A stretch of DNA of 32,749 bases from an uncultured Caulobacteraceae bacterium (GTDB taxonomy: Bacteria > Pseudomonadota > Alphaproteobacteria > Caulobacterales > Caulobacteraceae). The stretch covers positions 1 through 32,749 of the forward strand of contig CAIQJF010000081.1 of the NCBI GenBank assembly GCA_903872075.1, written 5' to 3'. Both the position numbers and the translations under genes were made by a program. Below, in pieces: positions 7,778 to 15,717 of this stretch. Position 1 is the stretch's first letter. Every line of letters begins with the position of its first letter. The notes beneath the pieces were generated by a model that was not told the origin of the DNA, did no database searches, and saw only the letters and a program-made list of their open reading frames with translations.

Positions 7778-8731
7778 TCAGTCGTAGAGGCCGCGCGGAT
7801 TGCGGGCCATGAGGCTGTAGTCCGGACCCTCTTCCCGCCAGCCGTAGGGCTGCTTGGCCCCCAGCAAGGTGGCGAAGCGGGGATCGTTGGCGTGGCGCTC
7901 AAGCACGTCCTGGTGCGCCGGATCGCCATGCCGTTCCTGGGTCTGGATGTGCTGGCGGCTGAAATAGGCCGACAGATTCATCCGCACGCCGGGAAGCTCG
8001 CGGCGGTGGCCGCCGTGCCAGGTGTTGCCATGCCAGATCACCGCGTCGCCGGGATTGATGGTCATGGTCACGGCGCCGGGCGGATCCTTCCAGTCGACCG
8101 CGTCCATGGCGCCTGGCGCGCCGGCGCGCTGAGCCAGATCGGCGCCGGAGTGGCCCGGGGCGGTGAAGTTCTCCCGGGCTGTCGGCTGGCGCTGCAGTTT
8201 GTGGCTGCCGGGGAACATGGCCAGGGCGCCGGCCTCGCGTGTGTAGGGCGTGAGGGCGTAGTTGACGTTGGCGACCATGGAGATCGGCGAGAACGGGGCG
8301 GGCATGCCGTTGCCGTTGTCGGAGTGCACCATCAGCGGCGCGCCGCCGGGGCCGCGGAAGTGACAGCCCATGCTGGACAGCAGGCAGCTTTCCCCGAGCA
8401 GCCAGGTCACCAGCGCCAGTGGCGCTGGGGCCATGAGGATCTCCTCGAACACCTCATCGGCATAGAGCAGATAGGGGATGTACTGCATGCCGTTGAAGTC
8501 GGCGGGCCCGGCGGTATCGGGGTCGATCCGACGGCCGGTCTTCTCTTCCACCCGGCGCAGGATCGCCGCCTTGGCGCGGGCGACGGTGTCGGCCGAGAGC
8601 ACGCCTTCGAGCACGGTATAGCCCTGGGTTTCGAGTTCGATGAGGTTCTCGTTCAGGCCCAGCGCCGCGATCTGGTCGAGCACGCGCCGCAGCGCCGGGT
8701 CGGTGGTGGCGGTCAGGGTGCGGGTGCTCAT
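7778..8731 (-). CDS. Phytanoyl-CoA dioxygenase (PhyH) family protein, copy 1
   Basis: This Fe(II)/2-oxoglutarate-dependent oxygenase has 317 residues. The metal triad is visible: His136-X-Asp138 in MVHSDNG and His239 in NTWHGG. Arg250 lies eleven residues after the distal His, where PhyH enzymes bind 2-oxoglutarate. GALAMFPGSHK (168-178) is the conserved strand before it. Characterised relatives hydroxylate acyl-CoAs or diverse small molecules, so the substrate cannot be told from sequence. No signal peptide or membrane segment is present. The start at 8731 has GAGG nine bases upstream. It follows the second PhyH gene by 16 bases and precedes the enoyl-CoA hydratase, so it is almost certainly in the same transcript. 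Confidence 0.9.
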   Translation of the reverse strand: MSTRTLTATTDPALRRVLDQIAALGLNENLIELETQGYTVLEGVLSADTVARAKAAILRRVEEKTGRRIDPDTAGPADFNGMQYIPYLLYADEVFEEILMAPAPLALVTWLLGESCLLSSMGCHFRGPGGAPLMVHSDNGNGMPAPFSPISMVANVNYALTPYTREAGALAMFPGSHKLQRQPTARENFTAPGHSGADLAQRAGAPGAMDAVDWKDPPGAVTMTINPGDAVIWHGNTWHGGHRRELPGVRMNLSAYFSRQHIQTQERHGDPAHQDVLERHANDPRFATLLGAKQPYGWREEGPDYSLMARNPRGLYD

Positions 8732-8747
8732 CGTCGTGGTCCTCGAT

Positions 8748-10097
8748 CTATCGCCGACGGCCGGGGAATTTCGGTTCGGCGGGCGCCGTCCAGGCCGGCT
8801 GGGCGCCGGCGTGGCGGCTGCGAATGTCGGGCCGGGTCTGAGGCTGGTGCGGGAACTGCCGGCGGGCGGTCTCGGAATGCCGGTAGCCGTAGTCGGCGGC
8901 GAGATCCTCGGGCGGCGAGTCCGGCGACAGTTCGCCGATCCGCCGATAGGTCCCGGCGTCGATCATCCGCCGCTGGCCGACCTGATACTCCGGACCGTTC
9001 CAGGCCCCCTCGATCCCGCCGAAGCCGGTGAGGGCCCCCAGCCGGTAGAGGAGCTTGGGCGAGGCGGTCTCGAGAATCTCCGGGAAGGCCGAGATCAGAT
9101 GCGTCTCCTGCTGGCGCATCCACCATTTGACGCTGTTCATCACCAGGATCGCCCGCGTCGCATTGCTGCGGTTGACGCCGGTGCCGTGCAGCAGGCGGCC
9201 CTCGAACATCATCGCCGTGCCGGCCGGGGCGCTGAGATTGATCGCCGGCGGCAGGGGTTCGGTCAGGGGCTTGCCGGCGCCGGCGTCGGCCAGGCGGCGA
9301 TGCGATCCGGGCACCACCAGGGTTCCGCCATTGTGCGCGGTGGTGTCGTCCAGGATGTACATGGTGTTGACGGTGAACGGCGCGGCCGCCTCGCTGAACG
9401 GCGCCGTGGCCTGATCCTGGTGCAGGCCCTGCGGGTTGTTGAACGGGCTGGAGATGATGGCGATGAAGGAGGACATCAGGAAGTCCGGCCCCATCGTCTC
9501 ATTGAGCAGCTGTTCGATCAGCGGGCCGGCCTGGACGCCACGGGGATCGTGTTCGACACAGCGGACGAACTGTTCGCCCTTGTTGATCAGGCTATGGATG
9601 AACTGCACCCGGGGCAGAGGCTCGCCGGGCGCCGGGGCCACGCCTTGCCAGGTGGCCAGGCCCGCGAGCCGTTCGCCGGCCGCCTGATCGTCGATGCGGC
9701 GTTTCAGGGTCTTCAGCTGATCCGCCGACAGCGCCTCGGCGATCAGGCAATAGCCCCAGTCCCGAAGGTCGTTGCGCAGGCGCCCGATATCCTTCGTGGG
9801 CCGCGGCAGATCGGCGCCGGCCCAGCAGGCCTGCGCCGCTCCGGCGGTGTTGTAGTAGAGATCCTCGTCGTCAAGATCGAGACCGGCAGGCGAGGTGTCC
9901 GCCGGGCCTTTGCGGGGGTCATGGGCGAAACCGTTGCGCGCGGCCGTGTGGAAGTCCGGCCGGTAGAGGCTCCGGTACGGCTCGCCCGAGGTCAGGAAGG
10001 CCGTGTAGAGCTGCGCCTCCACCGGACTGTGGGCGGCGATGTGGGCCCGGGAGAATTCCACCGGCCCCACGATCTCGTCCCCGGCCATCTCGGTCAT
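8748..10097 (-). CDS. Phytanoyl-CoA dioxygenase (PhyH) family protein, copy 2 (long form)
   Basis: This second Fe(II)/2-oxoglutarate oxygenase has 449 residues from the ATG at 10097. The frame extends further upstream, but that part lies inside the preceding deacylase gene. Its catalytic domain spans about residues 105-330. It carries His226-X-Asp228 in GLHQDQAT, His304 in LLHGTG and Arg315 eleven residues on. GGTLVVPGSHRR marks the conserved core strand. Compared with its neighbour it has an extra N-terminal region of about 100 residues (with a DLDDEDLYYN acidic patch) and a C-terminal tail of about 100 residues rich in Arg, Gln and Pro. The two copies are too different to be a recent duplication. 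They may act on different positions or intermediates of one substrate. The gap to the upstream deacylase is 22 bases. Confidence 0.87.
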   Translation of the reverse strand: MTEMAGDEIVGPVEFSRAHIAAHSPVEAQLYTAFLTSGEPYRSLYRPDFHTAARNGFAHDPRKGPADTSPAGLDLDDEDLYYNTAGAAQACWAGADLPRPTKDIGRLRNDLRDWGYCLIAEALSADQLKTLKRRIDDQAAGERLAGLATWQGVAPAPGEPLPRVQFIHSLINKGEQFVRCVEHDPRGVQAGPLIEQLLNETMGPDFLMSSFIAIISSPFNNPQGLHQDQATAPFSEAAAPFTVNTMYILDDTTAHNGGTLVVPGSHRRLADAGAGKPLTEPLPPAINLSAPAGTAMMFEGRLLHGTGVNRSNATRAILVMNSVKWWMRQQETHLISAFPEILETASPKLLYRLGALTGFGGIEGAWNGPEYQVGQRRMIDAGTYRRIGELSPDSPPEDLAADYGYRHSETARRQFPHQPQTRPDIRSRHAGAQPAWTAPAEPKFPGRRR

Positions 10098-10119
10098 TGT
10101 CGCGCCGCCGCGATGGGCC

Positions 10120-11817
10120 TCAGGCGGCGTGCCTGAGGACCTTGCCGGCGCGGGCCCCCGTATGCTGGCCTTCGCGGAAGGTGACTTCACCGTTGACCAG
10201 GGTCGCGGCGTAGCCGGTGGAGCGCTGGATGTAGCGCGGCGCGCCGCCCGGGAAGTCGTGGACGAGTTCAGGATACTTCTCCCCGACCTTGTCGAGGTCG
10301 AAGATGTTCACATCCGCCCGCATGCCGGGCTTGAGCATGCCGCGATCCTTCAGGCCGATCACCCGGGCGGGCGCGGACGTCAGGCGGCGGACGCCCTCGG
10401 CCAGGCTGTAGAGCTTCTCGGTCTTCACCCAGTGGGAGAGCACGAAGCTGGTGACGCCGCTGTCCATGACCTGGGAGACGTGGGCGCCGGCGTCGCTCAG
10501 GCCGGGGATCACGTGGTCGTGGCCGAGCCAGTCCTTCAGGGCCGGCAGGTTGCGGCTGAACATCCGCCAGTTGAAGAGGCCTTTGCCCTTCGACTCCAGG
10601 GTCAGGCGCAGGAAGGTCTCCGACCAGTGCTCGCCGGCCGTCTCGGCCATGGCCGCCAGGGTCTGGTCGGTGGCGACCAGGTAGTTGGGGGTGTCGGTGG
10701 CGCCCAGCCAATAGCAGGCGCTGACCCAGGGCAGTTTCTCGATATTGGCGGCCTTGGCCTCGGCGACGAGCGCCTCGCGGGCGGCCGCATCGCCGATGGT
10801 GGCCAGTCGGCCAGCGAAGTCCTGCGCCGCCAGGGCTTCCCACGCCGGGCCGAAGAACCGGCGCTGGGCCCAGATGTTGTAGGCCGGGATGCGGGCCTGC
10901 AGGCCGAAGGTGAAGCCCGTGCCGCGGGGCACCGAGACGGCGGTGATGTCGCCGCCCTCTGCCCTCAGGCTGTTCATGAAGTCGGTAGCCCGGCGCCCGG
11001 CGGCGTCGGAGCCGCCGATGGTGTAGCTGAACAGGATGCGTCCGCCGACGGCGGCGGCTTCGTCGCGGATCAGCTGGGCGTTGCCCATGTCTTCGCGGGT
11101 GAAGTCGAGCACGTTCTGCATCACCGCGCCGCGCGATCCGACCTCGCGGGCGATCTGCAGCACCTCATCATGCTCGGCGAAGGTGCCGGGGATCGAGCGG
11201 CCATCGGGCATGACGTGGCCGGGGAAGCGGTTGCTGGAGAAGCCCACGGCGCCGTCGTCGATCGACTTGGCCACGATGGCGGCGATCTGGCGCTTTTCGT
11301 CCTCGGTGGCGGGCTCCTCAACGGAGCGCTCGCCCATGACGTAATAGCGGACGGCGCTGTGACCGACCATGCCGGCCACATTGATCGCCGGGCGCATGCG
11401 CTCGACCGCGTCGAGATAGCCGCCGTAGCTCTCCCAGTCCCAGGGCAGGTCGGAGAGGATGGCGGTGCGCGGAATGTCCTCCACCGTCTCCATCATCCCG
11501 GCCAGGGTCTCGCGGTCTTCCGGCTTGCAGGGGGCGAAGGTGACGCCGCAGTTGCCCATCAGCACGGTGGTGACGCCGTGCCAGCTGACGGGGGTCAGCA
11601 GCGGATCCCAGGCGACCTGGGCGTCGAGGTGGGTGTGGATGTCGACAAAGCCGGGGGAGACCACCTGGCCGCCCGCGTCGATCTCTTCGCGCCCCGGGCC
11701 GGCCTTGCCGCCCACCGCGGTGATGATCCCGCCATCGATGGCCACGTCGCCGACAAAGGGCTCGCCGCCCGTTCCATCGACGATCAGGCCGCCGCGAATG
11801 ACAATATCGTGGGTCAT
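10120..11817 (-). CDS. N-acyl-D-amino-acid deacylase-like amidohydrolase (divergent subgroup, copy 3)
   Basis: This 565-residue amidohydrolase is a paralogue of the gene at 5185-6822. It has His61-X-His63-X-Asp65 in IHTHLD, Cys90 in GNCG and Asp442 in LSDAGAH. As in copy 2, the THMR and SHHK histidines of classical D-aminoacylase are missing (VMQNVLD and LFSYTIG stand in the comparable regions). It is first in a minus-strand run leading to two PhyH dioxygenases and an enoyl-CoA hydratase with gaps of 22, 16 and 33 bases. The start is set at the ATG at 11817 (MTHDIVIRGG), which aligns with the start of copy 2 and has AAGAGG upstream; the frame also permits a start at 11883. The protein is cytoplasmic. 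Release of an acyl or amino-acid moiety from a conjugate is the most likely role. Confidence 0.87.
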   Translation of the reverse strand: MTHDIVIRGGLIVDGTGGEPFVGDVAIDGGIITAVGGKAGPGREEIDAGGQVVSPGFVDIHTHLDAQVAWDPLLTPVSWHGVTTVLMGNCGVTFAPCKPEDRETLAGMMETVEDIPRTAILSDLPWDWESYGGYLDAVERMRPAINVAGMVGHSAVRYYVMGERSVEEPATEDEKRQIAAIVAKSIDDGAVGFSSNRFPGHVMPDGRSIPGTFAEHDEVLQIAREVGSRGAVMQNVLDFTREDMGNAQLIRDEAAAVGGRILFSYTIGGSDAAGRRATDFMNSLRAEGGDITAVSVPRGTGFTFGLQARIPAYNIWAQRRFFGPAWEALAAQDFAGRLATIGDAAAREALVAEAKAANIEKLPWVSACYWLGATDTPNYLVATDQTLAAMAETAGEHWSETFLRLTLESKGKGLFNWRMFSRNLPALKDWLGHDHVIPGLSDAGAHVSQVMDSGVTSFVLSHWVKTEKLYSLAEGVRRLTSAPARVIGLKDRGMLKPGMRADVNIFDLDKVGEKYPELVHDFPGGAPRYIQRSTGYAATLVNGEVTFREGQHTGARAGKVLRHAA

Positions 11818-11940
11818 GTGTTCTCGCCTCTTCCCCATTTCGATTGGGGCGAAACCTAATACTCTCGGCGTGGTTGCGTCCATACCGGGCGCTCAATTTA
11901 GCCGGGCCTTCAAGCTCCGGCGGGATTGCGAGGAGGACAC

Positions 11941-13689
11941 GTGATCCAACGGATCGGCGCCGTTCTGGCGCTCATCGTATCTGCCGCCCTAGCCCCGGCC
12001 CGCGTCGAGGCCGGCTGCGCGCTTGAGAAGCTGGCGGAACTGCCGGTGACCATGGTCGGCGACCTCCCTATCGTTAGCGGTGAGGTGAATGGCGTGCCGA
12101 TGCGCTTCGTCGTCCAGAGCGGCGACTTCTTCAACCTTCTGAGCTCGGAAAAGGCGGCCGAGTTGGGATTGAAGCCCGGCAGCGTTCCCGATGCGATGCA
12201 GGTCCGTTCGAGCCGTCGTGGTTGGGAGAAGATCGGCTTTGTGAAGGTTAAACAGTTCAGCCTGGCAGGACAGGAATTCGCCGGCGGATTCCTGGTCGGC
12301 GGCGGCGAGGCTGGGAACGACAAAGCCGGGGTGATCGGGCAGAACATCCTCAGTTTCGCAGACGCGGAATACGATCTCGCCCACGGCATGATCCGTCTGA
12401 TGCGTGCGCATGGTTGTCAGGACCTGCCTCTGGCCTATTGGGCGACGACCGGTGGCGTTTCGGTCGTTCCGCTTGAGGTGTTCGTGGGTCGGCTGACCGT
12501 GGGCGAGGCGTTCGTAAACGGGGTGAAAATGCGGGCCCTGTTCACGAGCGCCAATGCCGTGTCGGTGATCTCCCGCGACGCGGCCCGGCGGGCCGGGATC
12601 GACGTGCATGCGGCCGGTGTGACCCCTGGCGGGCCCGCCGCGGGCCTTGATCCGCGAATCTCTCAGTCGTGGATCGCGCCGGTGGAAAGCTTTAAACTTG
12701 GCGCGGAGGATGTCCGTCATACTAGGCTGCGTGTGGCCGACGCTGAGTTTGGCGCGTTCGATATGTTGCTCGGTTTGGATTTCTTCCTTTCCCATCATAT
12801 TTACGTCGCGAATGAGCAAAGGCGTCTCTATTTTACTTACAATGGTGGCGCGGTATTTAATCTCGGCGTTGAGCCCACTGTCCGAGGCGACGGCGTCGTC
12901 AGGTCAGGCGAGTCGGAACCCGTCACCGCGGACGGCTTCGCCCGCCGGGGCGAGGCGGAGATGGATCGGAAGGAATTTTCCAAAGCCGTGGCCGATCTTA
13001 CCACCGCGCTTGAGATGGCCCCTCACACTCCAGCCTTCCTGTTCTCGCGCGCGGCGGCCTATCACCTGGACAATCAGCCGTCGAAAGCTCTCGCCGATTT
13101 CAACGAAGGTCTGGCGCTGAAGCCCGACGACATCCAGGCCCTATCGGCGCGCGCGGCGCTTCGTGTGTCGCTGCCCGACAAAGCGAAGGCCATGACCGAC
13201 CTCGCGGCCGCTGACCGTCTTGCTGCCCCGAAGGCGGAGATCAGGCTCTACCTCTCGAACCTCTACGAAGCCCTGGACGAGCCCGCCTTGTCCATCGCCC
13301 AACTGGATCTGTGGATCGCCAGCCACCCCAAGGACGTGTCCTTCGCCGGCGCCCTTAACAACCGATGCTGGCGCAGGGCGTATGCGAACCTCGATGCCGC
13401 GAACGCTCTCGCGGATTGCCAGGCTGCCATCAAACTGGAGCCGCGGGACGTCGGGATCCGAGACAGCCGGGCGCTAGCCTATCTGCGCCTCGGCGACCTC
13501 GATCGGGCGGCCGCCGACTATCGCTCCGTCCTGGCGGTGAACCCAAAGGCGGCCTGGTCGCTCTACGGTCGTGGCGTCGTCAAACTGAGGAGGGGCCAGA
13601 CCGCCGACGGCAAGGCCGACATCGCCGCGGCGGAGGCGCTCAAGCCAGGCATCGGCGCCGAGGCCAAGGCCCACGGCCTGGCGCCCTAA
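11941..13689 (+). CDS. Secreted TPR protein with degenerate retropepsin-like domains
   Basis: This 582-residue protein has a signal peptide (hydrophobic stretch about 6-20, cleavage near VEAG) and so acts outside the cytoplasmic membrane. Residues about 40-165 and 175-300 each resemble an aspartyl-protease-2 (retropepsin-like) domain: a GEVNGVPMRFVV strand, then the active-site turn, then A-ELGL. The active-site triads that should read D-T/S-G are Gln59-Ser60-Gly61 and Thr202-Ser203-Ala204, so both catalytic aspartates are gone. It is probably a binding protein rather than a protease. Residues about 325-570 hold several TPR units (for example SKALADFNEGLALKPDD). The start is a GTG at 11941 with AGGAGG at 11931-11936. 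It faces a small secreted gene 6 bases from its end. Ligands are unknown. Confidence 0.8.
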   Translation: MIQRIGAVLALIVSAALAPARVEAGCALEKLAELPVTMVGDLPIVSGEVNGVPMRFVVQSGDFFNLLSSEKAAELGLKPGSVPDAMQVRSSRRGWEKIGFVKVKQFSLAGQEFAGGFLVGGGEAGNDKAGVIGQNILSFADAEYDLAHGMIRLMRAHGCQDLPLAYWATTGGVSVVPLEVFVGRLTVGEAFVNGVKMRALFTSANAVSVISRDAARRAGIDVHAAGVTPGGPAAGLDPRISQSWIAPVESFKLGAEDVRHTRLRVADAEFGAFDMLLGLDFFLSHHIYVANEQRRLYFTYNGGAVFNLGVEPTVRGDGVVRSGESEPVTADGFARRGEAEMDRKEFSKAVADLTTALEMAPHTPAFLFSRAAAYHLDNQPSKALADFNEGLALKPDDIQALSARAALRVSLPDKAKAMTDLAAADRLAAPKAEIRLYLSNLYEALDEPALSIAQLDLWIASHPKDVSFAGALNNRCWRRAYANLDAANALADCQAAIKLEPRDVGIRDSRALAYLRLGDLDRAAADYRSVLAVNPKAAWSLYGRGVVKLRRGQTADGKADIAAAEALKPGIGAEAKAHGLAP

Positions 13690-13695
13690 GCCGAT

Positions 13696-14178
13696 CTACT
13701 TCGCCGGTTTGGCGGGGACGTTGACGCCGCCTTCGACCATCAGGGCGGTGAGCTTGTCGTTGTCCAGGTGTTTGGCGAAGTCGCCGAGCCCGGCGGCCAC
13801 GGCCGGATCGTTCATGATGCCGGTGCTGGCCACCTCGCCGAGCACCTTGAAGCTGGCTTCGAAGACATTGGTCCCCTCGAACTTCAGGGCCGCGACGGTC
13901 TCCTTGTGGCAGTCCGTGAGCACCAGGCGTTCCATGAGCCGCGCCACGGTGTCGTCATAGGCGCCGCGCTGGGCCTCGGTGACCGTGGCGATGCCGGCCA
14001 GGCGCGGGTTCAGCGCCATCATCGAGAAGATCCACTGCATGAGATGGGTCTGGTCGTCGGCGTCGGTGGATTTCACCAGGCACTTGGCCATGTCGTCGGT
14101 GAACACCCCGGCCGAAGCCTGTCCTGAGGCCATGGCCGCTCCCAGAGCCAGGGCGGCCCCCGCAATCCAACGCCGCAT
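13696..14178 (-). CDS. Small secreted protein of unknown function
   Basis: I do not recognise this 160-residue protein. It starts at the ATG at 14178 with a classical signal peptide (MRRWIAGAALALGAAMASGQASA) and has two cysteines, near residues 33 (MAKCLVK) and 90 (LTDCHKE). These could form a disulphide in the periplasm. The remainder is mostly predicted helix (MQWIFSMMALNPRLAGIA, DTVARLMERL, LGDFAKHLDNDKLTALM). The frame can be extended upstream to 14310, but the signal peptide and a GAGG about 11 bases before the ATG argue for the shorter form. It is convergent with the TPR protein and divergent from the ATP-grasp gene, with 143 bases between the latter two. Confidence 0.75.
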   Translation of the reverse strand: MRRWIAGAALALGAAMASGQASAGVFTDDMAKCLVKSTDADDQTHLMQWIFSMMALNPRLAGIATVTEAQRGAYDDTVARLMERLVLTDCHKETVAALKFEGTNVFEASFKVLGEVASTGIMNDPAVAAGLGDFAKHLDNDKLTALMVEGGVNVPAKPAK

Positions 14179-14321
14179 GGTCTGGGTTTCCTCGTCCGAG
14201 ATTCGGGAGAGCTTAACCCGCCTTTCCGAAAACACGTCATAGACACCGGGGGCGGCGTCGGTCACAGCCGGAGCCAACCGGCGGCGCGTGGCGATCATCG
14301 GACAGGCCAAGGGATGGCGAG

Positions 14322-15629
14322 ATGAAGGTTGGCAGTTATTTCCCCGTCCAGGCGGGCTCGGCGTTCTACGCCATGGGCGCGGACGACTGCTCCCTGTTCT
14401 TCGATCTGGATAAGCTCACCGAGAAGCAGCAGATCGACCATCAGGCCAATATCGCCCTGACCGCCGCCTTGCAGGTGGCGCTCATCGCCCTGGGCAAGCC
14501 CGCCGATTGGGTGGGCATGTTCGAGGAATTCGCCAAGCCAGAATGGGCGCCTGTAGTTGAACGCTACCGTCGGCAGTTCCGCGCCGCCGGCTACGCGACC
14601 ATCCCGCCCGAGCACGTGGTGTTCGGTCGCCGGGACGATTTCTACGACTCCCTGGTGGGCCGGGTCCCCGACGTCGATCTGGTCAATCTCTACATGGTCA
14701 GCGGCTCCAACGCGGTGCTGCACCGGGATCCGGTGGCGCTGGCCGTCAGCCGTAACCTCAATTCCAAATTCCACTTCGCCGCCCACGCCCCGGCCTTCGG
14801 CATCCCTGTCCCTGAGACCTATGTGACCACCAAGGCCGGCCTGGACGATCCGGCCACGGCGGCCTTCCTCGACCGGCATCTGGCCGAGGACGGGGCGGTG
14901 ATGCTGAAGATCTCCGGTCTCGCCGGGGCGCGGAACGTGACCGTGGTCGACTCGCTGAACGCGGCGCGCGACTACGTCGCCCAGTACGACGACACCATGG
15001 ATGTGTTGTTGCAGAAGAAGCTCAACCTCGCCGATTACACCGAGATGACCTGCGACCTGCGGGTCACGGACACCGAGGTCTCCATCGCCAACGTCCGCCA
15101 GATCCTGTTCGCCGAAGGGGTGTGGGTCGGCAACTACATCCCGGCGACCTACCACCTGACCGCGGCCCAGGAGGGGGCGCTGCTGCGCGTGGGCGAATAC
15201 GCTCGCCATCACGGCATCGGCGCGCCGGAAGGGAACAACTGCGGGATCGACTATTTCGTCGGGCCGGCCGGCGAGATCGTGGTCACCGAGATCAATGTGC
15301 GCTGGACCGGGGGGCTTTTCCCCACCCAGGCGATCGCGCGCATCAAACCGCAAGGCGCGGAGGCGGTGGTCTGTTTCGACGTCGTGCCCACCGATCAGAT
15401 CGGCGCCTATCTCGATTTCGTCGAGGCCTATCCGCCCGGGCCGGAGGAGGGCGCGTTCTCCACTGTTTCCCTGGGCTTCAGCCCGTTCGAGCAGGACATC
15501 GGCGGGCGCCCGCATGTCTATGTCTGGCACCTGGTCATGGGAGACTACGCCGCGTTCCACAAAGCCAAGCTCGCAACCCTGGCCCCCGGCGTGCTGCCGA
15601 CCACGGATCTGATCCGGCTTCCGGCCTGA
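14322..15629 (+). CDS. ATP-grasp superfamily ligase-like protein
   Basis: This 435-residue cytoplasmic protein has an ATP-grasp C-terminal half. The metal/ATP-binding signature is Asp310 in CGIDYF followed by Glu323, Asn325 and Arg327 in TEINVRW. Upstream, MLKISGLAGARNVTVV and VLLQKKL fit the phosphate-loop and purine-binding strands. Family members join a carboxylate to an amine or thiol through an acyl-phosphate. The N-terminal 120 residues (including GADDCSLFFDLDKLTEKQQ) would be the pre-ATP-grasp domain. I do not recognise a characterised subfamily, so the product (peptide, amide or modified amino acid) is unknown. The ATG at 14322 has AAGGGA seven bases upstream. It is first in a forward run with an exported esterase, a CHAT protease and an exported PLP enzyme. 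Confidence 0.8.
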   Translation: MKVGSYFPVQAGSAFYAMGADDCSLFFDLDKLTEKQQIDHQANIALTAALQVALIALGKPADWVGMFEEFAKPEWAPVVERYRRQFRAAGYATIPPEHVVFGRRDDFYDSLVGRVPDVDLVNLYMVSGSNAVLHRDPVALAVSRNLNSKFHFAAHAPAFGIPVPETYVTTKAGLDDPATAAFLDRHLAEDGAVMLKISGLAGARNVTVVDSLNAARDYVAQYDDTMDVLLQKKLNLADYTEMTCDLRVTDTEVSIANVRQILFAEGVWVGNYIPATYHLTAAQEGALLRVGEYARHHGIGAPEGNNCGIDYFVGPAGEIVVTEINVRWTGGLFPTQAIARIKPQGAEAVVCFDVVPTDQIGAYLDFVEAYPPGPEEGAFSTVSLGFSPFEQDIGGRPHVYVWHLVMGDYAAFHKAKLATLAPGVLPTTDLIRLPA

Positions 15630-15717
15630 CGGCGGACGCCCAGAGGTCGGCTGCCGATTGCTCCTACTGTCCGGATCGGCCATCAGTTCGGCTGAACGTC
15701 GTCTCAAGGTGGGTAGA

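Noticed and set aside
6980..9031. A 683-codon open frame on the plus strand opposite the crotonase and PhyH genes
   Set aside because: The minus-strand genes here have clear domains and catalytic residues. The long opposite frame is a by-product of GC-rich third positions and its product shows no fold pattern.
11833..11849. CCCCA-N7-TGGGG inverted repeat between the divergent genes at 11817 and 11941 as an operator
   Set aside because: Arms of only five G/C bases are common by chance in this GC content, and no convincing promoter elements flank it.
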